64,000 nucleotides of DNA from assembly GCF_021278985.1 (NCBI RefSeq), contig NZ_CP082833.1, positions 4,464,001 through 4,528,000 on the forward strand. Direction: 5' to 3'. Shown in pieces: positions 16,765 to 26,294 of the stretch. Origin of the DNA: Citrobacter rodentium NBRC 105723 = DSM 16636. GTDB taxonomy: Bacteria; Pseudomonadota; Gammaproteobacteria; Enterobacterales; Enterobacteriaceae. Both the position numbers and the translations under genes were made by a program. The notes under the pieces were generated by a model. It did not search any database and was not told the DNA's origin. It was given only the letters and a program-made list of their open reading frames with translations. The stretch's first letter is position 1; each line of letters starts with the position of its first letter.

Positions 16765-17731
16765 TCTGCTTAAACTGCGTTCACCGTGGCTGGCGCTGGG
16801 CGGAATGCTGATGCTTTCCGCCGTGACCCACGCTGCGGAGCCATCACCCGAAGCATTACGCATTGGCTACCAGAAAGGCAGCATCAGCATGGTGCTGGCG
16901 AAAAGTCATCAGCTTCTGGAGAAACGTTACCCGCAAACGCGGATCGCCTGGGTTGAATTCCCGGCCGGGCCGCAGATGCTGGAAGCCCTTAACGTCGGCA
17001 GTATCGATCTCGGCAGCACCGGCGATATTCCGCCTATCTTCGCTCAGGCCGCCGGAGCGGATTTGGTTTACGTCGGCGTCGAACCGGCCAAACCGAAAGC
17101 GGAAGTCATTCTGGTGGCGGAAAACAGCCCGATAAAATCGGTGGCTGAGCTGAAAGGCCATAAGGTGGCGTTTCAGAAAGGCTCCAGCTCGCACAATCTG
17201 CTGTTGCGCGCGCTACAGCAGGTCGGACTGAAATTTACCGATATCCAGCCGGTGTATCTGACCCCCGCCGACGCCCGCGCCGCCTTCCAGCAGGGCGACG
17301 TCGATGCCTGGGCTATCTGGGATCCCTACTATTCCGCAGCGTTATTGCACGGCGGCGTGCGGGTGCTGAAGGACGGCACCGACCTGAAGCAGACCGGTTC
17401 GTTCTATCTCGCCGCCCGGCCTTATGCGGAGAAAAACGGCGCGTTTGTTCAGGGCGTGCTGGAAACCTTCAGCCAGGCCGATGCGCTGACGATTTCTCAG
17501 CGCCCGGAGAGCATCGCCCTGCTGGCAAAAACGATGGGACTACCGGAACCGGTCATCGCCTCGTATCTCGATCACCGTCCGCCCACCGCCATTTCGCCGG
17601 TCAGCGCCTCTGTTGCGGCATTGCAGCAGCAAACGGCAGATCTGTTTTACGACAACCGTCTGGTACCGAAAAAAATCGATATCCGCCAGCGCATCTGGCA
17701 GCCCACTCAACAGGAAGGAAAACAGTTATGA
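16757..17731 (+). CDS. ssuA: Sulfonate ABC transporter binding protein SsuA
   Basis: This 324-residue periplasmic protein carries aliphatic sulfonates to the SsuBC transporter. The first 26 residues (MFNLLKLRSPWLALGGMLML, then SAVTHA) are a signal peptide; the mature domain begins near EPSPEALRIGYQKGS and has the NMT1/THI5-like fold with EFPAGPQMLEALNVGSIDLG. The ATG at 16757 overlaps ssuE by 8 bp; an open frame reaching further up is only an alternative frame of ssuE. It is followed by ssuD with a 4-bp overlap. Confidence 0.96.
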   Translation: MFNLLKLRSPWLALGGMLMLSAVTHAAEPSPEALRIGYQKGSISMVLAKSHQLLEKRYPQTRIAWVEFPAGPQMLEALNVGSIDLGSTGDIPPIFAQAAGADLVYVGVEPAKPKAEVILVAENSPIKSVAELKGHKVAFQKGSSSHNLLLRALQQVGLKFTDIQPVYLTPADARAAFQQGDVDAWAIWDPYYSAALLHGGVRVLKDGTDLKQTGSFYLAARPYAEKNGAFVQGVLETFSQADALTISQRPESIALLAKTMGLPEPVIASYLDHRPPTAISPVSASVAALQQQTADLFYDNRLVPKKIDIRQRIWQPTQQEGKQL

Positions 17732-18873
17732 GCCTGAATATGTTCTGGTTTCTGCCGACTCACGGCGACGGTCACTATCTGGGAACGGATGAAGGCGCGC
17801 GCCCGGTGGATCACAGCTACCTGCAACAGATTGCCCAGACGGCGGATCGTCTCGGCTTTACCGGAGTATTGATCCCGACCGGACGCTCCTGCGAAGACGC
17901 CTGGCTGGTGGCGGCATCGATGATCCCGGTGACCCGGCGTCTTAAGTTCCTGGTGGCGCTGCGCCCGAGCGTCACCTCGCCGACGGTGGCGGCGCGTCAG
18001 GCGGCCACGCTCGACAGGCTGTCTGATGGTCGGGCGCTGTTTAACCTGGTGACCGGCAGCGATCCGCAGGAGCTGGCGGGCGACGGCGTGTTTCTCAACC
18101 ATACAGAGCGCTATGAAGCCTCCGCGGAGTTCACTCAGGTCTGGCGGCGTCTGTTGCAGGGTGAAACCGTTGATTTCAACGGTAAGCACATTCACGTGAA
18201 CGGGGCGAAGCTGTTCTTCCCACCGGTTCAGCAGCCGCACCCGCCGCTTTATTTTGGCGGTTCATCCGACGTCGCGCAGGATCTCGCCGCGGAGCAGGTG
18301 GATCTCTATCTCACCTGGGGCGAACCACCGGAGCAGGTGAAAGAAAAAATTGCCCAGGTGCGGGCGAAAGCCGCAGCGCGCGGCCGCACCATTCGTTTTG
18401 GCATTCGTCTGCACGTCATTGTACGCGAAACCAACGATGAGGCCTGGCGCGCGGCGGATCGGCTGATCGCGCATCTTGACGACGACACCATTGCCAAGGC
18501 CCAGGCCGCATTCGCCCGCACCGACTCCGTCGGCCAGCAGCGGATGGCGGCGTTACATAACGGCAGGCGCGACAAACTGGAGATCAGCCCTAACCTGTGG
18601 GCGGGCGTGGGGCTGGTGCGCGGCGGCGCAGGAACGGCGCTGGTTGGCGACGGGCCGATCGTTGCGGCGCGCATCAATGAATATGCCGCGCTGGGCATCG
18701 ACAGCTTCGTGCTTTCAGGCTATCCGCATCTGGAGGAGGCCTGGAAAGTGGGCGAACTGTTATTCCCGCACCTTGACGTCGCGACCCCGGCCATCCCGCA
18801 GCCGCAGCGTCGGCATCTGCAGGGCGAAGCGGTCGCCAATGATTTTATTCCGCAAAAAGTGGCCCAGAGCTAA
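17728..18873 (+). CDS. ssuD: FMNH2-dependent alkanesulfonate monooxygenase SsuD
   Basis: This 381-residue bacterial-luciferase-family enzyme cleaves C1-C14 alkanesulfonates to the aldehyde and sulfite. It has the luciferase-like TIM barrel, LNMFWFLPTHGDGHYLG at the start, the RSCEDAW block that includes the conserved Cys near residue 54, and the SGYPHLEEAWKVGELLFPHL end block. FMNH2 is delivered by SsuE. Start overlaps ssuA by ATGA. Confidence 0.98.
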   Translation: MSLNMFWFLPTHGDGHYLGTDEGARPVDHSYLQQIAQTADRLGFTGVLIPTGRSCEDAWLVAASMIPVTRRLKFLVALRPSVTSPTVAARQAATLDRLSDGRALFNLVTGSDPQELAGDGVFLNHTERYEASAEFTQVWRRLLQGETVDFNGKHIHVNGAKLFFPPVQQPHPPLYFGGSSDVAQDLAAEQVDLYLTWGEPPEQVKEKIAQVRAKAAARGRTIRFGIRLHVIVRETNDEAWRAADRLIAHLDDDTIAKAQAAFARTDSVGQQRMAALHNGRRDKLEISPNLWAGVGLVRGGAGTALVGDGPIVAARINEYAALGIDSFVLSGYPHLEEAWKVGELLFPHLDVATPAIPQPQRRHLQGEAVANDFIPQKVAQS

Positions 18874-18884
18874 GGAGTCCGTTT

Positions 18885-19676
18885 ATGGCAACACCGACAC
18901 GTAAATGGCTGCTGCGCGTCGCCCCCTGGTTTTTACCGGCGGGCATCGTCGCCGTCTGGCAGTTGGCCTCTTCGCTGGGCTGGCTTTCCGGACGCATTTT
19001 CCCCTCGCCGGAGGGGGTACTGACCGCCTTCTGGACGCTCTCCGTCAGCGGCGAACTCTGGCAGCACCTGGCGATCAGCGCCTGGCGCGCGCTGATTGGC
19101 TTTTCGATTGGCGGGTCCCTGGGACTGACGCTGGGGCTGATCAGCGGCCTTTCACGCTGGGGCGAACGTCTGCTGGATACCTCTATCCAGATGCTGCGCA
19201 ACGTCCCGCATCTGGCGCTGATTCCTTTGGTCATCCTGTGGTTTGGCATTGACGAAACCGCGAAGATCTTCCTGGTGGCGCTGGGCACGCTGTTCCCCGT
19301 TTATATCAACACCTGGCACGGGATCCGCAATATCGATCGCGGGCTGGTGGAGATGGCGCGCAGCTATGGTTTATCCGGCCTGCCGCTGTTTCTCCACGTG
19401 ATCCTCCCCGGCGCTCTGCCCTCGGTGATGGTGGGGGTGCGTTTTGCTCTTGGCCTGATGTGGCTGACGCTGATTGTGGCAGAGACTATTTCCGCCAGTT
19501 CCGGAATCGGCTATCTGGCGATGAACGCCAGGGAGTTTCTGCAAACGGATATCGTGGTCGTCGCCATTATTCTCTACGCCCTGCTCGGCAAGCTGGCCGA
19601 CGTCAGCGCGCAGCTGCTGGAACGCGTCTGGCTGCGCTGGCATCCGGCTTATCATATGAAGGAGGCCAACGTATGA
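18885..19676 (+). CDS. ssuC: Sulfonate ABC transporter permease SsuC
   Basis: This 263-residue inner-membrane protein has about six membrane helices and the permease EAA-type loop (EMARSYGLSGLPLFLHVILPGA) that contacts SsuB. Length and sequence match E. coli SsuC. There is an 11-bp gap after ssuD with GGAG as ribosome site, and its stop overlaps the ssuB start by 4 bp. Confidence 0.97.
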   Translation: MATPTRKWLLRVAPWFLPAGIVAVWQLASSLGWLSGRIFPSPEGVLTAFWTLSVSGELWQHLAISAWRALIGFSIGGSLGLTLGLISGLSRWGERLLDTSIQMLRNVPHLALIPLVILWFGIDETAKIFLVALGTLFPVYINTWHGIRNIDRGLVEMARSYGLSGLPLFLHVILPGALPSVMVGVRFALGLMWLTLIVAETISASSGIGYLAMNAREFLQTDIVVVAIILYALLGKLADVSAQLLERVWLRWHPAYHMKEANV

Positions 19677-20440
19677 ATACCGCCCGTCTGAATCAGGGAA
19701 CGCCGCTGCTGCTGAATGCGGTAACGAAAAAATATAGCGAATACGCCGTGCTCAACCGGCTTGATTTACACATCCCGGCCGGCCAGTTCGTTGCCGTCGT
19801 CGGACGCAGCGGCGGCGGGAAAAGCACCCTGCTGCGCCTGCTGGCGGGGCTGGAAACGCCGACCGCGGGCGAACTGTTAGCCGGCACCACGCCACTTTCG
19901 GCTATTCAGGAGGATACGCGAATGATGTTTCAGGATGCGCGTCTGCTGCCGTGGAAGTCGGTTATCGATAACGTCGGGCTGGGGCTGAAGGGAAACTGGC
20001 GCGACGCCGCGCGTCAGGCGCTGGCGGCGGTAGGGCTGGAAAACCGGGCGGCGGAATGGCCTGCCACGCTTTCCGGCGGCCAGAAGCAACGGGTGGCGCT
20101 GGCGCGCGCGCTGATCCACCGCCCCGGCCTGCTACTGCTGGATGAACCGCTCGGCGCGCTGGATGCCCTGACCCGTCTGGAAATGCAGGATCTGATCGTC
20201 TCGCTGTGGCAGGAGTACGGTTTTACGGTGCTGCTTGTCACCCACGACGTCAGCGAGGCCGTAGCGATGGCCGATCGGGTGTTGCTGATTGAAGATGGCA
20301 GGATCGGTCTCGATCTGACGGTGGATCTTGCGCGCCCGCGCCGTCTGGGCTCGGTACGTTTAGCGGAACTTGAAGCGGAGGTACTGAACCGGGTGATGCA
20401 GCGAAGCGAAACGGAGCAGCCGGTTCGTCGGCATGGCTGA
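19673..20440 (+). CDS. ssuB: Sulfonate ABC transporter ATPase SsuB
   Basis: This 255-residue ATPase drives sulfonate uptake through SsuC. It has Walker A GRSGGGKST (about 45-53), a Q-loop, signature LSGGQKQRVALARAL, and Walker B LLLLDEPLGALDAL. The ATG at 19673 with AAGGAGG ahead matches E. coli; a longer open frame runs back into ssuC in another frame and was rejected. It is the last gene of the ssu operon, followed by REP elements. Confidence 0.98.
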   Translation: MNTARLNQGTPLLLNAVTKKYSEYAVLNRLDLHIPAGQFVAVVGRSGGGKSTLLRLLAGLETPTAGELLAGTTPLSAIQEDTRMMFQDARLLPWKSVIDNVGLGLKGNWRDAARQALAAVGLENRAAEWPATLSGGQKQRVALARALIHRPGLLLLDEPLGALDALTRLEMQDLIVSLWQEYGFTVLLVTHDVSEAVAMADRVLLIEDGRIGLDLTVDLARPRRLGSVRLAELEAEVLNRVMQRSETEQPVRRHG

Positions 20441-20488
20441 TATGCAGGCCGTTATCGGCCAACAAGCGTGAACGCCATCGCGTATTTT

Positions 20489-20598
20489 GCCGGATGGCGG
20501 CTACGCCTTATCCGGCCAGGGACAACTCAAAACGTAGGCCCGGTAAGCGTAGCGCCACCGGGCGTTTTGCACGATGGCGGCTGCGCCTTATCCGGCCA
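20489..20598. repeat. REP/BIME cluster between ssuB and pepN
   Basis: Three repetitive extragenic palindromes lie in alternating orientation: 20489-20517 (GCCGGATGGCGGC...CTTATCCGGCC), 20534-20563 (GTAGGCCCGGTAAGCGTAGC, then GCCACCGGGC), and 20572-20598 (ATGGCGGCTGCGCCTTATCC). They separate the convergent ssuB and pepN genes. Such BIMEs stabilise upstream mRNA, end transcription, and can bind gyrase or IHF. Confidence 0.88.
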
Positions 20599-20611
20599 GT
20601 CAAACAATTTA

Positions 20612-23224
20612 TCAGGCTAACGCTTTGCTGATTTTCTCGAACAGATCGCCGGAAAGATTTTCCAGCCCTTTCAGTTGCTCCAGCGCCGCGCGCATCTTTT
20701 CCTGACGCTGCGCATCGTAACGCTTCAGGCGAATCAGCGGTTCAATCAGACGTGAAGCCACCTGCGGGTTACGGCTGTTCAGCTCGGTCAACATTTCGAC
20801 CAGGAACTGATAGCCGCTACCGTCTTCGGCGTGGAACGCCGCCGGGTTGTTGCCGGCAAAGGCGCCAATCAAAGAACGAATACGGTTCGGGTTGCTCATG
20901 CTGAACGAGCGGTGCTGCAACAGACCTCGTACCGTCGCCAGCACGTTATCCGCCGGGCTGGTGGCTTGCAGAATAAACCACTTATCCATCACCAGACCGT
21001 CCTGATGCCACTTGTCGTCGTACGCCTGCATCAGCGCGTCACGGCACGGCAGCTGCGCCGCTACCGCCGCCGACAGTGCCGCCAGCGCATCGGTCATGTT
21101 GTTGGCCTCGCGGTACTGCTTGCTGACCAGCGTATCAGCCAGCTGCGTTTCACCAAAGGCGAGGAAGCGCAGACAGGCGTTGCGCAGGGTGCGCTTACCA
21201 ATGTCCGCATGTTCCACGCGATACTCAGCCAGATGGTTGGCGTTATAAATAGCAAGGAATTCGTCGGCAAGCTCGGTCGCCAGCGTCCGGGTCAGGGCTT
21301 CGCGGACTTCCGTAATCGCCAGCGGATCGATAACCTCAAACAGCTCGGCTATTTCGTTGACCGAAGGCAGGGTCAGAATTTCCGCCGCCAGCGCCGGATC
21401 GATCGTCTCATCCAGCAGCACCGCACGGAAAGCATCGGCAACGTGAACCGGCAGCGAGAGCGGCTGCCCCTGCTGACAACGCGACACGTTCAGTTTGATG
21501 TAAGTCGCCAGCAGACTTTGCGCCGCATCCCAGCGCGAAAAGTCGTTGCGGGCATGGCGCATCAGGAAGGTCAGTTGCTGATCGCTCCATTTATATTCCA
21601 GTTTCACCGGCGCGGAAAATTCGCACAGCAGCGCCGGAACCGGCTGGAAATAGACCTTATCAAACACGAACGTTTGTTCCGCCTGCGTGACGTTCAGCAC
21701 GGCATTCACCGGATGACCGCCCTTCTGTAGCGGGATCACCTTCCCTTCGTTGTCATACAGCTCAATGGCGAACGGGATGTGCAGCGGTAATTTTTCCGCC
21801 TGATCCGGGGTGGGCGGCGTGCGCTGGCTGATGGTCAGCGTGTACTGTTCGGTTTCCGGATTGTAGTCATCTTTTACCGTGACCACCGGCGTACCGGACT
21901 GGCTGTACCAGCGGCGGAAATGGGAAAGATCGACGTTCGACGCATCCTCCATCGCCTGAACAAAATCGTCGCAGGTCGCCGCGCTGCCGTCATGACGCTC
22001 AAAATAGAGCTGCATCCCCTTCTGGAAATTCTCTTCGCCAAGCAGGGTGTGAATCATGCGAATGACTTCCGCACCCTTTTCGTAAACGGTCAGGGTATAG
22101 AAGTTATTCATTTCAATAACCTTATCCGGACGGATTGGGTGCGCCATCGGGCTGGCGTCCTCCGCAAACTGTAACCCACGCATGGTGCGTACGTTACTAA
22201 TGCGGTTCACCGCGCGGGAACCGAGGTCGGAGCTGAACTCCTGATCGCGGAAGACGGTTAAGCCCTCTTTCAGGCTGAGCTGGAACCAGTCACGGCAGGT
22301 GACGCGGTTACCGGTCCAGTTGTGGAAATATTCATGGCCGATCACCCGTTCAATATCAAGATAATCTTTGTCGGTTGCGGTGTCGGTACGCGCCAGCACG
22401 TATTTGGAGTTAAAGATGTTAAGCCCTTTATTCTCCATCGCCCCCATATTAAAGAAGTCGACGGCGACAATCATATAGATGTCGAGATCGTACTCCAGGC
22501 CAAAGCGCTCTTCGTCCCACTTCATGGAGTTTTGCAGCGAGGTCATCGCCCACGGCGCGCGGTCCAGATTACCGCGGTCAACGTACAGCTCCAGCGCCAC
22601 TTCCCGTCCGGAACGGGTGGTGAAGGTGTCGCGCAGGACATCAAAATCACCGGCCACCAGCGCAAACAGATAGCACGGTTTCGGGAACGGATCCTGCCAC
22701 TGAACCCAGTGACGGCCATTTTCCAGCTCCCCTTCGCCAGTGCGGTTACCGTTTGAAAGCAGGAACGGATATTGGGTTTTATCGGCAATAATTTTGGTGG
22801 TAAAACGCGCCAGCACGTCCGGCCTGTCGAGATACCAGGTAATATGGCGGAAACCTTCCGCTTCGCACTGGGTGCATAACGCATCGCCGGACTGGTACAG
22901 TCCTTCCAGCGCGGTATTCGCCGCCGGGCTTATGCTATTAACGATCCGCAGGGTAAAACGCTCCGGCAGATTGCTGATGACCAGTTGGCCTTCTTCTTCT
23001 TTATAGTCCGTCCACGGTTCATCGTTGACGTGGATGGAGATCAGCGTCAACGCTTCGCCATCGAGCTTAAGCGGGGCATCCGATGCGCCATGACGAACAG
23101 CCTGGCTCACCGCTGTAACCACGGTTTTTTCAGCATCCAGGTCAAAGGTCAAGTCAATATCAGTAATCTGGTAATCCGGCGCACGATAGTCGTGGCGGTA
23201 TTTGGCTTGTGGCTGTTGTGTCAT
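20612..23224 (-). CDS. pepN: Aminopeptidase N
   Basis: This 870-residue M1 zinc metallopeptidase removes N-terminal residues from short peptides in the cytosol. It shows the GAMEN exopeptidase motif (MGAMENKGLNIF) and the zinc site HEYFHNWTG with the third ligand Glu 19 residues later in LKEGLTVFRDQE. Length equals E. coli PepN when the ATG at 23222-23224 (MTQQPQAKYRHDYRAPDYQ) is used; the open frame extends 31 codons further but without homology. It is transcribed divergently from pncB. Confidence 0.98.
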   Translation of the reverse strand: MTQQPQAKYRHDYRAPDYQITDIDLTFDLDAEKTVVTAVSQAVRHGASDAPLKLDGEALTLISIHVNDEPWTDYKEEEGQLVISNLPERFTLRIVNSISPAANTALEGLYQSGDALCTQCEAEGFRHITWYLDRPDVLARFTTKIIADKTQYPFLLSNGNRTGEGELENGRHWVQWQDPFPKPCYLFALVAGDFDVLRDTFTTRSGREVALELYVDRGNLDRAPWAMTSLQNSMKWDEERFGLEYDLDIYMIVAVDFFNMGAMENKGLNIFNSKYVLARTDTATDKDYLDIERVIGHEYFHNWTGNRVTCRDWFQLSLKEGLTVFRDQEFSSDLGSRAVNRISNVRTMRGLQFAEDASPMAHPIRPDKVIEMNNFYTLTVYEKGAEVIRMIHTLLGEENFQKGMQLYFERHDGSAATCDDFVQAMEDASNVDLSHFRRWYSQSGTPVVTVKDDYNPETEQYTLTISQRTPPTPDQAEKLPLHIPFAIELYDNEGKVIPLQKGGHPVNAVLNVTQAEQTFVFDKVYFQPVPALLCEFSAPVKLEYKWSDQQLTFLMRHARNDFSRWDAAQSLLATYIKLNVSRCQQGQPLSLPVHVADAFRAVLLDETIDPALAAEILTLPSVNEIAELFEVIDPLAITEVREALTRTLATELADEFLAIYNANHLAEYRVEHADIGKRTLRNACLRFLAFGETQLADTLVSKQYREANNMTDALAALSAAVAAQLPCRDALMQAYDDKWHQDGLVMDKWFILQATSPADNVLATVRGLLQHRSFSMSNPNRIRSLIGAFAGNNPAAFHAEDGSGYQFLVEMLTELNSRNPQVASRLIEPLIRLKRYDAQRQEKMRAALEQLKGLENLSGDLFEKISKALA

Positions 23225-23420
23225 AAAAAAACCTTTCGCATCTTTTGTAGAGTTCCGACTCCAGTCTATTCCTGTTGCGCAAATCACGCTATGCAGAATG
23301 TTCATCTTTTCAGGCACAAACCGGCTTTATGCTACATTTTTATAACACGCGGCACGAAATGCGCTCGACCCCAAAGTCAGTTTATGGTGTGATCGGGGTT
23401 CAATAAATCGCTAAACAAGG

Positions 23421-23461
23421 TATACTCCAGCGGTTTTCTTAGTTGTTTATTGTACTAAACG
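23421..23461 (+). promoter_or_regulatory. pncB promoter with NadR operator
   Basis: A -10 TATACT (23421-23426) is followed at 23444-23461 by TGTTTA-N6-TAAACG, matching the NadR box TGTTTA-N6-TAAACA in 11 of 12 positions. NadR represses pncB and nad genes when NAD is plentiful, so pncB should be NadR-controlled here too. Confidence 0.82.
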
Positions 23462-23490
23462 CTCCCGTAAGAGGATGCTACTGCGCACCT

Positions 23491-24693
23491 ATGACACAAT
23501 TCGCTTCTCCTGTTCTGCACACGTTGCTGGATACAGACGCTTATAAGTTGCATATGCAGCAAGCCGTATTTCACCACTACTATGATGTGCAGGTAGCGGC
23601 GGAATTTCGTTGCCGCGGTGACGATCTGCTGGGCATTTATGCCGACGCCATTCGCGAGCAGGTCAATGCCATGCAGCATCTTCGCCTGCAGGACGATGAG
23701 TATCAGTGGCTCTCCGGCCTGCCTTTCTTCAAAGCGGACTACCTGAACTGGCTGCGCGAGTTTCGCTATAACCCGCAGCAGGTCACTGTTACCAATGACA
23801 ACGGGAAGCTCAATATCCGCTTAACCGGTCCGTGGCGTGAAGTCATCATGTGGGAAGTTCCCCTGCTGGCGGTGATCAGTGAACTGGTCCATCGCTATCG
23901 CTCGCCGAAAGCCGGCGTCGCGCAGGCGCTGGATACCCTGGAAAGCAAGCTGGCCGATTTCACGGCGTTAACCGCCGATCTTGATATGTCCCGCTTTCAC
24001 CTGATGGATTTCGGCACCCGCCGCCGTTTTTCCCGCGAGGTGCAGCAGGCGATCGTCATGCGGCTTCAGCAGGAGCCGTGGTTTGTCGGCACCAGCAATT
24101 ACGACCTCGCGCGTCGCCTGTCGCTGACGCCGATGGGCACCCAGGCGCACGAATGGTTCCAGGCGCATCAGCAAATCAGTCCTGAACTGGCGACCAGCCA
24201 GCGGGCCGCTCTCGCGGCGTGGCTGAAGGAGTATCCTGACCAGTTAGGTATCGCCCTGACCGACTGCATTACGATGGACGCGTTTTTACGCGACTTTGGC
24301 CCCGAGTTCGCCAGCCGTTATCAGGGGCTGCGTCACGACTCCGGCGATCCGGTGGAATGGGGTGAAAAAGCTATCGCGCATTATGAAAAGCTGGGGATCG
24401 ACCCGCAGACCAGGACGCTGGTCTTTTCCGACAATCTTGATCTGCGCAAAGCGGTGGATCTTTACCGCCATTTCTCTTCGCGCATTAAGCTGAGCTTTGG
24501 TATCGGTACGCGTCTGACCTGCGATATTCCGCAGGTCAGGCCGCTGAATATCGTTATCAAGCTGGTGGAATGCAACGGCAAGCCGGTGGCCAAACTGTCG
24601 GACAGTCCGGGTAAAACCATCTGCCATGATAAAGCCTTTGTCCGGGCGTTGCGTAAAGCGTTTGACCTGCCGCACGTCAAAAAAGCCAGTTAA
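23491..24693 (+). CDS. pncB: Nicotinate phosphoribosyltransferase
   Basis: This 400-residue enzyme makes nicotinate mononucleotide from nicotinate and PRPP in the NAD salvage pathway, with ATP hydrolysis. The phosphorylated His of the family is His220 (Met counted) in GTQAHEWFQ. The FGTRRRFSREVQQAIV block holds the substrate and PRPP contacts. The ATG at 23491 gives E. coli length; an open frame starting at 23443 lies inside the NadR operator. Confidence 0.97.
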   Translation: MTQFASPVLHTLLDTDAYKLHMQQAVFHHYYDVQVAAEFRCRGDDLLGIYADAIREQVNAMQHLRLQDDEYQWLSGLPFFKADYLNWLREFRYNPQQVTVTNDNGKLNIRLTGPWREVIMWEVPLLAVISELVHRYRSPKAGVAQALDTLESKLADFTALTADLDMSRFHLMDFGTRRRFSREVQQAIVMRLQQEPWFVGTSNYDLARRLSLTPMGTQAHEWFQAHQQISPELATSQRAALAAWLKEYPDQLGIALTDCITMDAFLRDFGPEFASRYQGLRHDSGDPVEWGEKAIAHYEKLGIDPQTRTLVFSDNLDLRKAVDLYRHFSSRIKLSFGIGTRLTCDIPQVRPLNIVIKLVECNGKPVAKLSDSPGKTICHDKAFVRALRKAFDLPHVKKAS

Positions 24694-24700
24694 TCGCCTG

Positions 24701-24724
24701 AGGGAGCCGCTTCGGCTCCCTTTT
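24701..24724 (+). terminator. pncB terminator
   Basis: Perfect 8-bp stem GGGAGCCG/CGGCTCCC with loop CTT, then TTTT. Confidence 0.9.
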
Positions 24725-24768
24725 CACATTTAATTTCCGAAATTTTTCTCTCTGCCAATGAATTCTGC

Positions 24769-24825
24769 TTGTCTGATTGCAGATGCCAGGTAACATAGGT
24801 ATTCCCCCATTTCGGGGATATGTAT
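24769..24825 (+). promoter_or_regulatory. asnS promoter and leader hairpin
   Basis: TTGTCT (24769-24774) and TAACAT (24791-24796) with a 16-bp spacer form a likely promoter. The start of the transcript can fold into a CCCC/GGGG hairpin (about 24800-24822, flanked by TAT and ATA). Its role is unknown. Confidence 0.5.
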
Positions 24826-24857
24826 TTCTATATTGGACTATTAACAGAGAGAATATT

Positions 24858-26258
24858 ATGAGCGTTGTGCCTGTAGCCGACGTACTCCAGGGCCGCGTAG
24901 ACGTTGACAGCGAAGTCACCGTACGCGGATGGGTACGTACCCGCCGAGATTCAAAAGCTGGCATCTCCTTCCTCGCCGTTTATGACGGTTCCTGCTTTGA
25001 TCCTGTACAGGCTGTCATCAATAATTCTCTGCCCAATTACAATGAAGAAGTGCTGCGCCTGACCACCGGCTGCTCGGTCATCGTGACGGGTAAGGTTGTC
25101 GCCTCTCCGGGGCAGGGTCAGAGCTTTGAAATTCAGGCCACCCACGTTGAAGTCAGCGGCTGGGTTGAAGATCCGGATACCTACCCGATGGCGGCGAAGC
25201 GCCACAGCATCGAGTATCTGCGTGAAGTGGCGCACCTGCGTCCGCGCACCAACATGATTGGCGCGGTTGCCCGCGTTCGCCACACGCTGGCGCAGGCGCT
25301 GCACCGTTTCTTTGATGAGCAGGGCTTTTTCTGGGTGTCCACCCCGCTGATCACCGCCTCGGATACCGAAGGCGCAGGCGAAATGTTCCGCGTCTCGACG
25401 CTGGATCTGGAAAACCTGCCGCGTAACGAGCAGGGTAAAGTCGATTTCGATAAGGACTTCTTTGGCAAAGAGTCGTTCCTGACCGTCTCCGGCCAGCTGA
25501 ACGGCGAAACCTACGCCTGCGCGCTGTCCAAAATCTACACCTTTGGCCCGACGTTCCGCGCGGAAAATTCCAACACCAGCCGCCATCTGGCTGAGTTCTG
25601 GATGCTGGAGCCGGAAGTGGCGTTTGCCAACCTGAACGATATCGCAGCTCTCGCGGAAGCCATGCTGAAATATGCCTTTAACGCCGTGCTGACCGAGCGC
25701 GCGGACGACATGAAGTTCTTCGCTGAGCGCGTGGACAAAGAGGCGATCTCGCGTCTCGAACGCTTCATTGCGGCTGACTTCGCCCAGGTTGACTACACCG
25801 ATGCGGTGACCATCCTGGAAAACTGCGGTAAGACGTTCGAGAACCCGGTTTACTGGGGCGTGGACCTCTCTTCCGAGCATGAGCGCTATCTGGCGGAAGA
25901 GCACTTCAAAGCGCCGGTAGTTGTGAAAAACTACCCGAAAGACATTAAGGCGTTCTACATGCGCCTTAACAACGACGGTAAAACCGTGGCGGCGATGGAC
26001 GTCCTGGCGCCGGGCATCGGCGAGATCATCGGCGGTTCGCAGCGTGAGGAGCGTCTGGATGTGCTGGATGCGCGCATGCTGGAAATGGGTCTGAATAAAG
26101 AAGATTACTGGTGGTATCGCGATCTGCGTCGCTACGGTACGGTTCCGCATTCCGGCTTTGGTCTCGGCTTCGAACGTTTGATCGCCTACGTGACCGGCGT
26201 ACAAAACGTTCGCGACGTGATCCCCTTCCCGCGCACCCCGCGTAACGCAAGCTTCTAA
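24858..26258 (+). CDS. asnS: Asparaginyl-tRNA synthetase
   Basis: This 466-residue class IIb synthetase charges tRNA-Asn. It has an N-terminal OB-fold anticodon domain (about 1-110, VRGWVRTRRDSKAGISFLAV) and a catalytic core with motif 2 FGPTFRAENSNTSRHLAEFW and motif 3 GFGLGFERLIAYVTG. The ATG at 24858 has AGAGAGAA upstream and gives the E. coli length; an open frame begins earlier in the leader. It ends in a strong terminator. Confidence 0.98.
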   Translation: MSVVPVADVLQGRVDVDSEVTVRGWVRTRRDSKAGISFLAVYDGSCFDPVQAVINNSLPNYNEEVLRLTTGCSVIVTGKVVASPGQGQSFEIQATHVEVSGWVEDPDTYPMAAKRHSIEYLREVAHLRPRTNMIGAVARVRHTLAQALHRFFDEQGFFWVSTPLITASDTEGAGEMFRVSTLDLENLPRNEQGKVDFDKDFFGKESFLTVSGQLNGETYACALSKIYTFGPTFRAENSNTSRHLAEFWMLEPEVAFANLNDIAALAEAMLKYAFNAVLTERADDMKFFAERVDKEAISRLERFIAADFAQVDYTDAVTILENCGKTFENPVYWGVDLSSEHERYLAEEHFKAPVVVKNYPKDIKAFYMRLNNDGKTVAAMDVLAPGIGEIIGGSQREERLDVLDARMLEMGLNKEDYWWYRDLRRYGTVPHSGFGLGFERLIAYVTGVQNVRDVIPFPRTPRNASF

Positions 26259-26269
26259 ACGCGTATCGG

Positions 26270-26294
26270 AAAAGGCCAGCATCGCTGGCCTTTT
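26270..26294 (+). terminator. asnS terminator
   Basis: Perfect stem AAAAGGCCAGC/GCTGGCCTTTT with loop ATC. Confidence 0.92.
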
